Shown here one piece after another: positions 1 to 14,178 of a stretch of DNA of 64,000 nucleotides. A program made the position numbers and the translations under genes. Below the pieces are notes generated by a model. The model ran no database searches, was not told the DNA's origin, and was given only the letters and a program-made list of their open reading frames with translations. Origin of the DNA: Moringa oleifera (lineage: Eukaryota; Streptophyta; Magnoliopsida; Brassicales; Moringaceae); assembly GCA_021397835.1 (NCBI GenBank), contig JAJFZO010000581.1, positions 992,001-1,056,000 on the forward strand, given 5' to 3'. Numbering within the stretch: position 1 is the stretch's first letter; every line of letters starts with the position of its first letter.

Positions 1-3000
1 ATTCTGGAGATACAGTTCTCAGATGTGATTCTTCTAGATCATCTTATGCATATTTTCTGTATTGATCTCCACTTATCAGTTTACAATGATTGTTTTAGCC
101 TTCATTTCCTGCAGTAATTCCTGTGAGTGAGTACAACTGGCTGATCCTGCAAGAGCCAGCATTGTGGTTCTACAACAGTATCACTGTAAGATCCATAGAT
201 ATTGCCAGGAGCTAACAGAGTCTGGCTCGGCAATATAATTGCTGGTAACTTATCTTCTTCCTGGGAATTTGAGCCCTTCCTGAATATCATTAATGTATGG
301 GAAGTAACAAAGAAAAGGCAAAGTCTGGAGAGTTTAAAGATGGAAGCACAGCAAATACGAAGCTCTCCAGCTTGCAGATTACATTCAAATGCAGTTGCAA
401 TGCGGTCCTTGTCCATATTTTTGAATCAACTAGTCAGTGCATAATGACATTAAATCACTGCTCATGTTCCATGTGAGTTGCCACTTTCCATTGACATGGA
501 AAAGCAAAAATCCATTGCTTCTCAAAATCAAAGCATCTCAAATAGACCAACTAGCTTGAATGAACAATTCAACTCTGCAAGAGGGATGTGACCTGCTTAG
601 CTAGCTGAGTCAAGCAAAGCTGTCTGTGCAACAGTGACTTCCATCCGTTTATGCCCGTCTCCATAGCCTTCTTTCCCATTTTCTGATATAATTTCTTCCC
701 TCACTCTCTTGAAAACTGTCTTCAACCGATCTGCTGTCCTCTTTTGTCAAAAGCAGAACACAAAACTGGACAGTCTCAGTATACCAAACAAGCCTGCAAT
801 GCATGCACCTATGCTGAACCCAAATGTTGTATTCACCTATCTCACGTGAGGATACACCTGTCAATTAGACGCAATATTGACTTGCCAATTGAGATCTTCC
901 ATTTTGGACATCTACACACTAAATTGATTTTCTTAACAAATCAATGTCAATCATAAATTTCTTTGCCTGTTTTGATTTGTATCAAGAGTGTGAATGCGTG
1001 GAACACACCAGGCTGACCCATCAATGAGTTATCAACCTGAACTATGAAATTATCGGAAATTGATCAAACCCCACTCTTGCAAACTTGATTTAATGTGACA
1101 AACAAAAGAACCTTGGTGTATTATTAGCTGTAAGCAAGCTAGTTCTTCCTCTATGATTACTGATGTCTGAAGATAATCTTTTATCTTTTCTGCTGGCTGG
1201 GTCTCTGTTTCTGGATACATAAGACTGGAAATTAAGTCCTACTTCCACCTACCCAAATCAGTGATTAAGCTAAGCCCAAGAGGGTCTTAGTCCTTTCCAT
1301 CAATAGTACTTACAAATCTGTTTCCATGTAAGAAAGCTTCTGCTTCCATTGATATCAATCACCAGGGAACACTCTGTCTAACTTGTCATGTCAAAGTGTT
1401 CCATTTGCTGCATTTGTCGCAACAAAGTTGTCAACTGAAAATTATATTAAACTTACAACCAGCCCAATCAATGCTCTGCCCTCTTTGACATCTTTTTCCA
1501 TTTCAATTCAAATGAGATGAAACCCAATTCAACTTTGATTTCCTTTGCAAAAATTTCTTCCTTTTTTTTTTGAAGTTAATGACTGATTGGAATTAACATA
1601 AGAATTAGAATTCAAGTCATGAGTTCTAATTTATGCTTATCAGGATACCAAATCTATGCTTTCTCATGATTCATTAAGGAATTCATTACTGTAATTTCAA
1701 ATCGCAAGTGAAAAAAGGGACACCCTTTCATAAAAAGAATGAACCCGTTACATATTTTCCCATGCAACATGATCTGAAATGAATTCCAGCCCATTAGCAA
1801 GAAAGTTTCTTGACAAGAAAAGAAAAGAAAATAAGAAAAAGAAAGGAAACAAAGGTTAACAAGAATTCGGCGTCTATTCCGGGGGTTGCTGGTAATCGGA
1901 CAAAACATGCAAAACCCCACTTCTCAGCTTTTAGCATTTAATGTGTGCCTCTCTCTCTCTCTCTCTTTGGGTGTTTCTGTTTTCTATTTCCTTTTTTCTT
2001 GCGGTATTCTCACAGACAGTTAAAGTGAGAAAAGAAAAGTACATGAAAACCAATGCGCTAGCACGAGGGAGGCAGAAGGATTCCTGGTTCCACAACCAAG
2101 GCAAAGAAAAGTTGAAGACCCTCATATAGCATATACAAAGCTTAGGCCTGTAGGCTCTGTTAGGGCTATCACGGTTTCAGTGTACTGTATATAGGCATAC
2201 AGATTTACCTTTTACAGTCACTTTGTTGCACTGTTTGAATCTGTATAAAGGTTGTTTCAAACGACACTTTTGGCCTATCCGTGGTGCTTTCACTGACATG
2301 AAAGCTTCCAGGTTCGTCAGCTTTTTTACAATTTTTCAGCCAGGAGCCCTGTATCCATATTCGTACAGGCGCATGTTTGAACTTTTCTGAACAGCTCGCT
2401 TTCTCCCAAAAACATACAAAGCACACACACAGAGACGGAGCAAATCAAATCCAGAAGCTGGAATTTTTGGTTCTTGCAAGGCCAATTGCTTGGGCTGTAT
2501 GCGAGTGTAGGAACGAGGAGGGTTGTGCGGTTGGAAACAGCCTTTTTGGCAGGTGGAGGCTTTGCATGTTGCTGTGTGTCATGTGGTGTTTGTCTTTACC
2601 CTCTGATGCTCCCTCGGAATCTTCTGCCTTTTTATTCCATGCCCACCAACACAGATGCATTACACCAACATGAACAGAAAAAACAAATCAAAGAAATTAT
2701 ACTCAGAAAAAATACTAATAATCAAGAGGGGATTGACAAAAGCATACCAGTTATTAATTAAACAAGATTACGAAAAAATTTATCAGAAAAAACAAAACAT
2801 TTCCTGGGTAATTAATATTCACGTCATTTTCTATTTTCCAGGACTTGAAGTTTTCCTCGTTGTTTCTTTTACTGAAATGGGTTTTCGTGTGCGAGTATTG
2901 TTTGGTGATACTTTGAGTTTAATGTGGAGATAATCACGTGATGATTGATTAATATGAATCTTAAGAAAGATTTGGATTCCTGTATTGGGACCAGGGGCGA

Positions 3001-4325
3001 AGGTGACAGTCCAACGAAGCAGAAATGACTTTTACATTATTCCCCTTTGACATAAACTAACACAAGCAAACTATATCACCAAGCTTTCTCCAAGATATGT
3101 TTCTTTTTTCTATTTTTTCTTCTTGAAATCCTTCGCTACAAAGATATGATTGTCTCCCACCAATTGGCAATTACTATACCTCCTAGTCCTATAGCCTTTC
3201 TTCACATGTGTTTATATTATAACTCACTGGAAATGCAAAGATCTTCTCTTTTGATTGGTTCAACTAAAGGGTTCTTTTGCTTAAACCAAAATATTTGCTC
3301 CCCCATAATGGAATGAACTTTTGATTAAAGCCCTTAATCAAGGGGCACTTGCCATTCAAAATAAAGGTAACTTTGACTTTTGTTGCCTTAATCATGTGTT
3401 ACCCATTCTAGTTAAGCCATCTTCATTTCAAGAAACCAATACCAATTCCTACTTTGCGTGATCTGTTGTTCCATTAATTACCCCTTTTTCACTATTGATT
3501 TCTTGGCAATCAAATCCGACAACCTATTTTCTTACTGTTTTTTTTGTCTTCATCAGAACCTTCCTGTGCTTCATCACTGTCATAAATCCTGTTATGATTC
3601 ATGCATACCAGTAAAGTCCTCCATTGTTGAGTATCAATCAAAAGAGTGGAGAGATCATTAAGAAAGTTATTTTCTGTCTTTCTCAAGGTCCCTTGGCATT
3701 GAATCCTCCACCTAATACTTGGCTTTCTTCAATGTGGAAGATAAGAGGCAGCCAAGACCCAGACATGCATTTATGGGTTTAGTTGAAAGTGGTAGTTGCT
3801 CCTCTTATTCAAATTTAATGCGTTTGTTCATGATTAGGTGCTTATAGATTTTGATTGATTGTAATGATATGTACCCATCCAAAAATAAATCTTTTACTTA
3901 CTGATCTTTCTAAACAAACGAAAAAAAAAAAAAAGGGTTATAAAATCACGTAAGATCTTGAATCATGGGTATATATTATATATGGAATAAGATATCTGGG
4001 CAAATACCAAGAGTATATCAGCTTTCATTTAATTAAAACGGTTGTAATTCTTATGAATTAGCTAGGGGAAACTGTTGAAATTTCGACTGCCACTGTTCTG
4101 TGGTACTTTGCTTTCACATATGTGGTTGCATGATCACTAATCAAGATCCACTTGGTATAATGTTTTGATTAGAATTTTAGATTAGAATTTAATCATGATT
4201 AAATTAGTGAGAAAGGAGGGACCCTTAGAAGGTTTGTCTCAACTTTTTTGTTTTCAGATATGTTTGTCTTAACTTTTATAAACACATTTTAAAATCAAAC
4301 TTTATGGTTTAATCAAAACTTCCTC

Positions 4326-4366
<41 letters not shown>

Positions 4367-7300
4367 ATGTAAGGTTTAAGCTTCTCACGTAGGCATGTCT
4401 TGCTTTGACACATGGATCCAAAAGGGTACAGTCTCTAAGAAAGCTTATCATTATTATTATGTTAATGTGGCCAAGAAAATTAAAGTTGATTAGCACATGC
4501 TTGTGTGTAAAGTATAAGAGGATTAGTGCTTGACAAATTAGACCAAAATATTCACACCATTAGTGGAGGGAAAGTAGCTTTTTTCCTGTGCTTGTAAGAA
4601 GTGGGGTTTTCTATTGTTAGTAACGCCTAAGGGTTCTCCAACAAAAGCTAAAAAGGGAGTAGATGCCATGTTCTTTCAAACAATTAGCTTTTGAGGTGGG
4701 AATTTGGCTTTTTCTTCTTGTCTCTTTTATTAGACAAACAACTAAATAAATAAATGAATAGCTATCTTGATGGGGCGGTGCTCCCTTATCATCATTAGTG
4801 ACATTATATTTCAAGATTAAATGGAGGAATAGCTCTAATGTTTTGCCAAAACCATGCATATATGTATATCTAAACAAATTAATGTGGTTTCCATTTAACT
4901 ATATGTCACAATGCCACAATGAATAGCAATTTGAATTGGGTGTGACTGTTAATTAACACAAACCCATAATTAATTGAGGAATGCTTGTGGGTTTTGCTTA
5001 TATTAATATGCATATATGGAGTCAGAATAATATATATGTTTGCATAGGACAAAGGTTACTTTGGTACATTGAACATTTAGGGTCAAAGTTTTGGTAGTGA
5101 TCTTTTTGCGAAAATGATAGTACAAATCTTGTAATGTAAAAAGAAGGAAGTATTGATGATCTTTTGCTTGATTGGTGCTTCTTAATCTCAAATGGAAAAG
5201 CAAGAGCACTTTCCTTCAATCTAAACAAGAAAAAGGTAAAAGAGAAAAAGGAGGGTAGGGGGGAGGCATGAAAGTCTACTTGCTTTGAGTGCAAGAAGCT
5301 ACCAAAAACCTTTTTTTTTTTTTTTGGAGCTGTGAGAGAAGCTTTGCTAGTAGGTGTTTGCTTAAAGTTTGACCTTCATGACATGATTATGCACCACATA
5401 CTCTTATATATATGTGTGTGTGAAAAGCCAAGTGGTGGGTTTGGCTTGCACAAGTGAAAAGAATAATGGGTCCATTTTGTCTCATGATATACCATCAATT
5501 AGCTTTTAGGGGAAGGCTTTTTTGTATGAATCCATGATCATCCATTTTGATTTGAACACTTTTTGTGTGAAAAGGAGGCCTTTTTGGGTGTTCTAATAAG
5601 TCAAATAAAATGCTAGCTACTTTAGCAATTAGAAGAAATCCAAACTAGGGAGGACCCAAGAGGGAAAAAAAAAAAAAAGAAGAGAGAAGAGGGTCTCCTG
5701 TAGAATCATGGTTCCTCTATTATTGGTGGGGATGATTGGGAGAAATTTAAAAGGCGCAGCTGGGTATGCATCTCTATGTGTGATAGTGGGAGAAGACTTT
5801 TGTTCTTGTGAAGGAACCAAATACAAAGCAACCACCTTTTTTTTTTTTTTTTTCATGATGATGCTTCTAAGGTGATTGAGAGCAAAGAAGAGGTAGCTCT
5901 CTAGGGTTTTCAAAATTCAATTCAAAGTGATGAAGAATGATGGTAAGAGATCTAAGAGGCAACAGGGGGCAGGTGTCATGAAGCCACCTATAACCCTTTT
6001 TAACCAAGGAATCATTATTGTATCATGCTTAACTTCTAGGCCTGCTAGAGACAAAAGTACTCACCCATTCAATGGACATTCTTCATCACTACTCTTAATC
6101 CATTTCTCACTCCAAAATCAAATATTTTAATTATATTTTCCTCAGTTTTGTATCTTACTATATTAATACAATATTATAATGGTTATAAAGATTCAAACTT
6201 TATTAAAAAAAAAACATATTTATATAAAATAAATAAGTTTGTGTATATGTGATTTTTATTTTTTATTTTTGGGTTTGTAGTGAATGAGGAAGTGTTCAAA
6301 GCTGTACTTATTAGGAGAAGACATTATTGAGGGGGGAACCTGATATAGCATCGGATACCAAATAGAAATGTGAAATAATGTTTACCTTTTTCCAAATCAA
6401 GAATTACAATAGTCTTGATTTGGGTTATTTCAAATTTTAGCAAATGAAAACACTAAAAGGTAGCAATTAATTGATTCCAAAGATATCACATATGTATACA
6501 TAGTTGATTAAAGATGAAAAATCAAGTAACTGCCTTGCTTGATTCCACAATAACTTTACATAAAGGTACGCCCTTTATTCCACATCAATTAATTAATTAA
6601 TTACATTGTTAAGTGGTAAATAAACAAAACCCAAGAGTAATTAAGGAGTGTTATTTGAAGGCTTGAATTGGAAGTTAGATGTAAAAATGGGAGATTCCAT
6701 TGGAGTATAAGCAAAAGCAGAAGAGAGAGGAAAACAGCTTTTTAAGGATGATTGGCAAAATTAGTCAAGAAATCACATGATGAGTTTTGGAAACTTGGGA
6801 AGGCTGGGTCAAATCTAACCTTGACATCCTCATGAGCTTATGACTTTGATTTTACTAAGGTAGGCCCCCCTCCCTCTCCCCCTATTTTTTTTTTATGTTT
6901 TTCTTAATTTCCTAAAATATAGCTGCAATTATTACAGGTAAAAGCTGCTTTAGGGTCCATGGGAAAATTAAAAAAATTAAAAAATTAAAAAAATCATTTT
7001 TAAGTTTTTCAAAGTCAAGAATATATCATTATTAATTTTCCAAGTCTTGGATTTACCCGTCAAAAAAGAAAAAAATCTTTTTTGACCTTATAACATTCTG
7101 GTAGAGAAGCATTACTCATCCTACTTTATGAGTTTATTTAAATTAAATTTGAAAAATTAATTAATTTAGTATGGTGAATCCGCCAGAGTATCCAACGGGC
7201 TTCGTTTGAATCAAAACTGGAAAAGCTAAATGTCACGTGCCAGAAGGATGAGGGCAATAACCGAGTATTCAAGGAGTGCGCAAGGGTACTACAGTCATTT

Positions 7301-9000
7301 ACGTGCCTAAAAAGGCAGACAGCAGTTTGGAAAGGATACGTGAACGGTAATAAATGCAAAAAACAAAAAAAAAATATTAAAAAATAAAAACTAAAGGATT
7401 CGGTGGTGTCCAATAATGTGAAACGGTTAATATTTCGTGCGTCCGATAACTCGCGCTCACGGTATCCTTTTAAAAGTTGAATCTCTCTCTCTCTCTCTTT
7501 CTATCCATCTTGCTTTTCAAACTGTCAACTTTCTCGGTCACCGGGAAAGCGTAGGACTAAGTATCACGCGTCAGCTTTTTATCTCTACCCGACAAATTCA
7601 ATTTCGCGTACCGAAAACAACCAACGCTGAGGATGGTTTCTCAGTGCCACCCTCGTGGACAGCACGGTGTTTCCAGCCGTCGGATCGCGAAAGGCGCGTG
7701 AGGAAAGAAGAAGAAGAAGAAGAAGAAGAAAGAGTGCGTGAAAAGGTCGCTTGAGAGCTCGAAAAACGCGTAAAAGGGAAGGGAGAGCGTGCGTTACCAA
7801 AAGGGCATATGATGATGATATTTGTTCCCTTAACACTCCTGACTCTCTTCCCTTCTCTAAAAGCTACCTACTGCTACTCCCACTGCCACTGCTCCTCTTC
7901 CTGCCGTTTTATATTATTCTATTATTTTATTGAGGGGAGATGGGAGTTCTAAAGTTAGGAATCCCAAAAAGTTACATTAAAGTAATAACCTAAGCTCTTT
8001 TTATTTTTTATTTTTTTTGTTTTAGGTTACATACCATGTGACGTATTGTTTCATTATTATAATCATAGTAGCTATGATATGATTTAATCATCACCCCACC
8101 CCCTAATTATTTAATTAACAAGATAATACTGCTTTGATTAGGAGTGCATTTTGCTCTACTTCCCTCTAAAGCTTTTCTATGTAATCATCAACACACCCTT
8201 TACATTATTATTTGCCAATTGGTATAATCTTGTGGGAGGCGGAATATCCAATTCTTATTTTTAATTCAAATTCAAATTTTATTAACGCATATTTAATATA
8301 TGATTTTACAAATTTATTAAAAATAATTGAATCGAGAACGGGTGGCATCCAAAGAGAAAGAGCATAGCAAACGAGGAAGCACGGGGGTTGAATTAAGTTG
8401 GGACTGCAAGTTTGGAATGCAAATTAAATGTCGGATTTATAGGGCGGCTGTGGCACATGTGACCGACCCTCTCTGCGTGCATTTATTCATCTTCCTCTTT
8501 CCTTTATCAAAAACCTAGAACCGTAAAAAGAAATTTTTTTCTATTTTTAATATTGTTTTTTAAATATCTATAATTAATATAAAATGGTAAATAATTAAGA
8601 TTTGAAAAAAAAAAAAGCATCGGTTGGTTCTATATCTCAAGTCTTATTTATATGCATTGACTTGACTAAAATCTAAGTAATACCATTCAACAGTATGTAT
8701 TGACTTTGTAGGCAGAAGATTAGTTATACGTCTGATTGATAATTATTGTAATTTGGAATACAATAAATAAATACATTATAATAACATTAGAATTTTATTA
8801 ATTATGAAAAATAATAATGATGATTTCAAGTTGAAAATTAACTCACAAGCTTTTAAAAAGTCGATAAATTCATATTTTTAAGGTTGAATTTATCATTTTA
8901 TGTTTTCTATATATTAATTATTCTTTTTACATAAATAATATATTTTAAAAAGATAAATAAAAAAAATTATTATGAAGTGATTAATAAAGCAATAAAGCAA
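1..9000. other. gene-poor AT-rich intergenic region
   Basis: No supported gene in about 9 kb. Open frames here are short, occur on both strands at once, and match no family I know. The longest (102-416, minus, about 104 residues) starts with a true ATG but has no recognisable domain or codon signal; I leave it unassigned. The stretch holds poly-A/T runs, a CT run near 1,952-1,966, an AT microsatellite near 4,330, and a GAA run at about 7,707-7,731. A CACGTG G-box lies at about 7,234. It may contain distal regulatory sequence of the SMAX1-type gene or of a gene beyond the left edge. Confidence 0.6.
4329..4360. repeat. AT dinucleotide microsatellite
   Basis: An uninterrupted run of about 16 AT units, followed by a further TATATAA stretch. 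It lies in intergenic DNA with no gene nearby. Confidence 0.95.
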
Positions 9001-9089
9001 ATGAAATAATTAGGAGTGAGTTAATTGTTGTCCGTACCTTAAGAAATAAGAAACAAGGAGAGCTTTGTCCATCATTAATATAATATTTT

Positions 9090-10438
9090 AAATAAAACAA
9101 AAAATAAGAGGGGGAGAGAGAGAGAATGAAAAGGTGAAAGGCGTGGCAGTGATTGCGTGTGAAAAGCAGAAAATTGGTTCGAAGAGAGAGAAAGGAGAGA
9201 AAGACAAGACTTCCTCTTTCATCTCTTTGTGTCTGATAACTAACGGAGGGAGGGGGAGTGTTGTCGACGCGCTGGTGTAGAGCGTGAGGTGAAAGACTTC
9301 TCCATCATTACATGAGAGAGGACCTCTTTTTTATCTTCAGAATATTTAATTAAATAAAATAAAAAGAGCAGTCAATTCACAGTCTAGAGAGAGAGAGAGA
9401 GAGAGCTAATAAGGCAATGAAGTCATGAGAGAAACTCTCTCTTCTCTCTCTCTCCCCTCATCAAGATCAAGTCTGTGTTTCTCGCTCTAGAAAAGGTGTT
9501 TCTCTCACCCCATTATCTCCATCTAATGCATAAGGACAAGAGGGCTTAAAGAAATAATAATTATTATTAAAGAAAAGGAGAGGACAGAAAAAGGAGAGCA
9601 GAGAAAGCATTTTCCAGAAATCCTTGCAACTCATAGTACTTCCAACTCTCTATTCTCCAGAAATTCTCTCTCTTTTTACAATGAAAGCACAATTAACAAG
9701 CTTCATCATGCTCTGCACTGCACACTCTCTAACTAAATTTACTTAACTTTTAGTCGTGTTTTGTTTGCTCTGTATCAGTATTTGAGAAAGTTGAGACCTT
9801 TCTTTTTTATGTAAAAGAAAAGGTTCTGTTTTTTTTTTTTTTAATGGATGGGTTATTTTCTTTTTATTGAGCATTGGGGTATTTTGGCTATGAGGGAGAG
9901 GGCGGATGAGATAGAGATAGGGAGAGAGAGAGAGGAAGGGACATGAGGAGGTTCTTGTGAAGGAGGGGATCTCATCTTTCCTTTTCGCGTTGAATTCTCT
10001 CTTTAAAGCTTTTTCGTGTCACACGCACGCACAACTGGGATAGACATAGAGAAACCGAGAAACTAAGAAGGAAGAAAGAAAGATCCCACAGGGAATACAG
10101 AGAAAAACATTAAAGCTATTGCTTTCTTGATTTTTGTTTGCGTTTGTAAAGAAGCTTTTCTGTTGGTGATCCATTTCCCTACCCCTGAAAATGCGACTTT
10201 GTCCATTTTGAAAGGCGTTCACACACCCTCCCATTTCCTGCCTTTTCCCTGGCCGGTGCCCTCTTGTTGGTTTTCTTGATAAAACTCCAAAATTTTCCAC
10301 TTATTCGTTTCAAAACCAAACAGAAAACCCAATTCAATAAAAGCTGAATTAATTATACTGGAGATACCAACTGCCTCTCCTTGCGACCGAATTATTCAAA
10401 AGCAGAAGAACCAAACAAAATTGTGGTAGTGGTGGGAG
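9090..10438 (+). promoter_or_regulatory. GA/CT-rich promoter and 5' leader of the SMAX1-type gene
   Basis: This stretch just upstream of the SMAX1-type start codon is rich in GAGA and CTCT runs: about 9,108-9,124, a perfect run at about 9,385-9,406, CTCT blocks at 9,432-9,456, and GA again at 9,920-9,936. In plants such tracts are common in promoters and 5' leaders and are bound by BPC/GAGA-binding proteins. That is family knowledge, not shown here. No single TATA box stands out, so I cannot place the transcription start. Confidence 0.45.
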
Positions 10439-13400
10439 ATGAGAGCGGGTTTGAGTACCATCCAGCAGACCCTGACGCCAGAGGCGGCCACCGTGCTCAA
10501 CCACTCCATAGCGGAAGCAGGCCGCCGCAACCATGGCCAAACCACGCCGCTGCATGTGGCTGCCACCCTCCTGGCCTCCCCATCGGGATTCCTCCGCCAA
10601 GCATGCATCAAATCGCACCCCAATTCTTCCCATCCTCTGCAGTGTCGGGCCCTTGAGCTCTGCTTCAGCGTGGCCCTGGAGCGGCTCCCTACCGCCCAGA
10701 ACACTACCCCAGGCCTTGAACCCCCAATCTCCAACGCCCTCATGGCCGCCCTCAAGCGCGCTCAGGCCCACCAACGCCGGGGCTGCCCCGAGCAGCAGCA
10801 GCAGCCCCTCTTGGCCGTCAAGGTTGAGCTCGAACAGCTTATTATATCTATACTCGATGACCCCAGTGTCAGTCGGGTCATGCGCGAAGCCAGTTTCTCT
10901 AGCCCTGCGGTTAAAGCTACCATTGAACAGTCTCTGAACTCGACCAATGCTGCATCCGCAAACTCCTCCCCAATTGGATTAGGATTTCGTCCGGTGCCGG
11001 CACCAGCCAATCGTAATTTGTATATGAATCCCAGGTTGCAGCAAGGCAGCGCCCCGCAGTCTGGACAGCAGAGGGGCGAAGAAATCAAACGAGTGATTGA
11101 TATCCTATTGCGGACAAAGAAGAAAAATCCTGTTCTGGTGGGTGACTCCGAGCCAGAGCTGCTGATGAAGGAGATATTGAGGAAAATTGAGAACAAGGAA
11201 TTGGGTGATGGACCGCTGAAGAATGTACAGGTGATTCATTTGGAAAAGGAGCTATCCTCAGATACCACGCAAACAGTGGCGAGGATCAAGGAGTTGGGAA
11301 GTTTGATAGAGACCCGGATAGGGAATTTGGATTGTGGAGGGATGATTCTTTATTTGGGTGACTTGAAGTGGCTCGTTGAGCAGCAGGTGAGCTTTGGAGT
11401 TGCGGGTTCCGGTGGCCTGCAGCAACAGCAGCAGGTTGTCTCGGAGATGGGCCGGATGGCTGTGGCAGAGATGGGGAAGCTGCTGATTAGATTTGGGGAG
11501 GGTGGTATTGGCGGAAGGCTTTGGTTGATTGGTACTGCTACTTGTGAAACCTATTTGAGATGTCAAGTTTATCATCCATCAATGGAAAACGATTGGGATC
11601 TTCAGGCCGTGCCAATTGCCCCTAGAGCACCTCAGCCCGGAATGTTTCCTAGGTGTGTTTCCTCTGTTCTTTCTTTGATTTGAACTTTTTGAAGCTTTTC
11701 ATCTTTAATCATGGTAGGAGGCTTTTGTTGCTTATTTTCTTGAATTCATTTCACTTATATAATGTCTTCTTCATACCCGAGATTGGATATGACCTGTTGG
11801 GATTATTGCATCTTTGGTACCAAATGTTTCAATGAATTTCTGTTTACGGATTCCCTGATTTCTCTGAGACTTTGTGCTAGAAAAAGGTTGTTCTGTCTTT
11901 GATTGTTGCTAGAATGATGCAGTCGGAAATTCCATGGCCAATGGAATCTCATACACATTTCCATTGGTTGTAAGGCAGACATGATTCATTTTCCAATTTA
12001 CTCAATAAAGACAACAAGCTTGCTTGTTCTTGTTTAGTTCTTCAATAATTAAGCAACCAAGAATATGCTTAATTTGGGCTGGAAGGAGTTGGTTACATTT
12101 TCTGATCTTGGTATAAATATTCACTTTACTTGTTTTCCTTATCAGGCTTGGAAGCAATGGGATACTGAGCAGCTCAGTTGAGTCACTGTCCCCATTGAAG
12201 AGTTTTCCAATTGCAGCAACTGCTCCACTGAGGCGTGTCTGTGAGAACGTGGATCCTGCTCGAAGATTCAGTTGTTGCCCGCAGTGCGTGCAGAGTTATG
12301 AACAAGAACTTGCTAAACTTACAAACAATGGTTTTGAGAGATCCTCTTCAGAAGCAGTTCGGTCTCAGCTGCCTCAGTGGTTGCAGAATGCCAAAGCTAA
12401 GGATGGGGATGTTAAAACAGTTGATCAGGCACCGGTAGGTTCTGCTTAACTCACATAAACTTAAGCCCATAATTTCCGCATTTTACAGTGCTAAAAAGCC
12501 TAATCACTTATGAAGAAATCAAGTTGATGATCGTCGTTTTCTGAATATGCAGACTAAGGATCAAGAAGTTCTGCAGAAGCAGAAGACTCAAGAGTTACAG
12601 AAGAAATGGAGTGAAACATGCTTGCGTCTTCATCCTAGCTACCATCAACCAAGTCTCAGCTCTGAGAGAGTCACTCCAGTAGCTCTCTCGATGACAAGCT
12701 TGTATAATTCAAACCTGGTTCCACGCCAACCTTTCCAACCCAAATTACAGCAGAATAAGAGCCTTGGGGACACCTTGCAATTGAACTCAAACTTGGCAGT
12801 CAGCCAAACGAAAGAACAGGTTGGTGTTGGTACCCAACCGCGAAGCCCTGTTAGGACAGAGCTGGTTCTTGGAGGACCGAAGGTCAATGTGCCCACCCCT
12901 GAAGAAATCCACAAAGAGCGTGTCAAGGACTTTCTGGGCTGCATTTCTTCTGAACCACAGAACAAGTTGAATGGTTTGCAGAGTGACAAAGTTGTAAACA
13001 AATTAGATGCTGATTCCTTCAAGAGGCTACTCAGAGGTCTAACAGAGAAGGTCTGGTGGCAGCATGATGCAGCATCTGCAGTGGCTGCAACAGTGACCCA
13101 ATGCAAAGCTGGGAGTGGAAATAGGCGGATTGCTGCATCTAAGGGTGACATTTGGCTCTTGTTCTCTGGTCCCGACAGGGTAGGCAAGAAGAAGTTGGCA
13201 TCAGCTCTATCAGAGCTGGTGTGCGGATCCAATGCAGTAACGATCAACCTTGGTTCAAGACGGGATGATGGGGAATCTGGTTTCAGTTTCCGTGGTAGAA
13301 CAGCATTGGATAAGATTGCAGAGGCAGTCAAGAGGAACCCCTTTTCGGTGATCATGCTTGAGGATGTTGATGAGGCAGATATGCTTCTCCGTGGGAGCAT

Positions 13401-14178
13401 TAAACGAGCAATGGAGAGAGGTCGACTTGCTGATTCCCACGGCCGTGAGATCAGTCTTGGGAACATCATCTTCATTCTCACAACAAGCTGGATGCCAGAT
13501 AATGTTGAATTCGTGTCTAGTGGCATTTCTCTTGATGAAAAGAAGATTGCGAGTTTAGCAAGTGGGGGTTGGCAATTAAGGCTATCACTTCATGAGAAAA
13601 CTGCCAAGCGTCGAGCCAGTTGGCTGCACGATGAAGACAGGCAAACAAAACCCAGAAAGGAGACTGGTTCAGGATTGTTATTCGATCTGAACGAAGCTGC
13701 TGATGCAGAGGATGATAAAGCAGATGGGTCACGCAATTCAAGTGATCTCACAATTGATCATGAAGAAGAACATGGCCTCAATAACAGGCTATTGTCTCAC
13801 ATAACTTCATCTGCTTCATGCGAGTTCCTCAGTTCTGTGGATGATGCCATTGTCTTCAAGCCAGTGGATTTCGTCCCCATTAAACGAAACACAGCAAACT
13901 CCATAACAAAGAAGTTCTCGACCATAGTAGGAGATGGGATATCAATGGAAATCCAAGAGAATGCTCTGGAAAAAATTGCAGGTGGCGTGTGGCTAAGCCA
14001 GGTTGGCTTAGAAGAATGGGTGGAAAAAGTATTGGTTCCAAGCTTGCAACAGCTCAAGTCACGAGTACCTGCAGTGACACTGGATGAATCCACTGTTGTT
14101 TGCCTGGAACTCGACAACGATTCCAGTAACCGGCGCCTGGGAGATTTGCTGCCAAGTAATATCAAATTGGCAGTTTGA
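10439..14178 (+). CDS. SMAX1: SMAX1/SMXL2-type Clp-ATPase-like repressor of karrikin/KL signalling
   Basis: Coding exons 10439-11652, 12146-12434 and 12553-14178 join in frame to about 1,042 residues, near the size of Arabidopsis SMAX1. The start (MRAGLSTIQQTLTPEAATVL) opens a double Clp-N domain over about residues 1-170. A D1 ATPase-like part begins near 220 (NPVLVGD at 230). A D2 part has a degenerate P-loop, GPDRVGKK (707-714), then FRGRT (747-751) and a Walker B-like LEDVDEAD. An EAR motif, FDLNEA, lies at 878-883. In the family, these nuclear proteins recruit TOPLESS through the EAR motif and repress genes until D14/KAI2 with MAX2 marks them for degradation. The RGKT degron reads RGRT here. 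Three exons fit the SMAX1/SMXL2 clade. Whether it is orthologous to SMAX1, SMXL2 or their common ancestor is open; the nearby CNGC17-type gene fits the SMXL2 locus and the XBAT32-type gene fits the SMAX1 locus. Confidence 0.93.

Noticed and set aside
102..416. 104-codon minus-strand frame at the left edge
   Set aside because: ATG start but no domain, no neighbouring exons and an overlapping plus-strand frame; not enough to call a gene.
10349..11196. Several minus-strand frames of 119-144 codons
   Set aside because: Shadows of SMAX1-type exon 1, which is GC-rich and so poor in stop codons on both strands.
12645..13526. 293-codon minus-strand frame
   Set aside because: It is antisense to exon 3 of the SMAX1-type gene and has no recognisable domain; the plus-strand frame carries all the family motifs.
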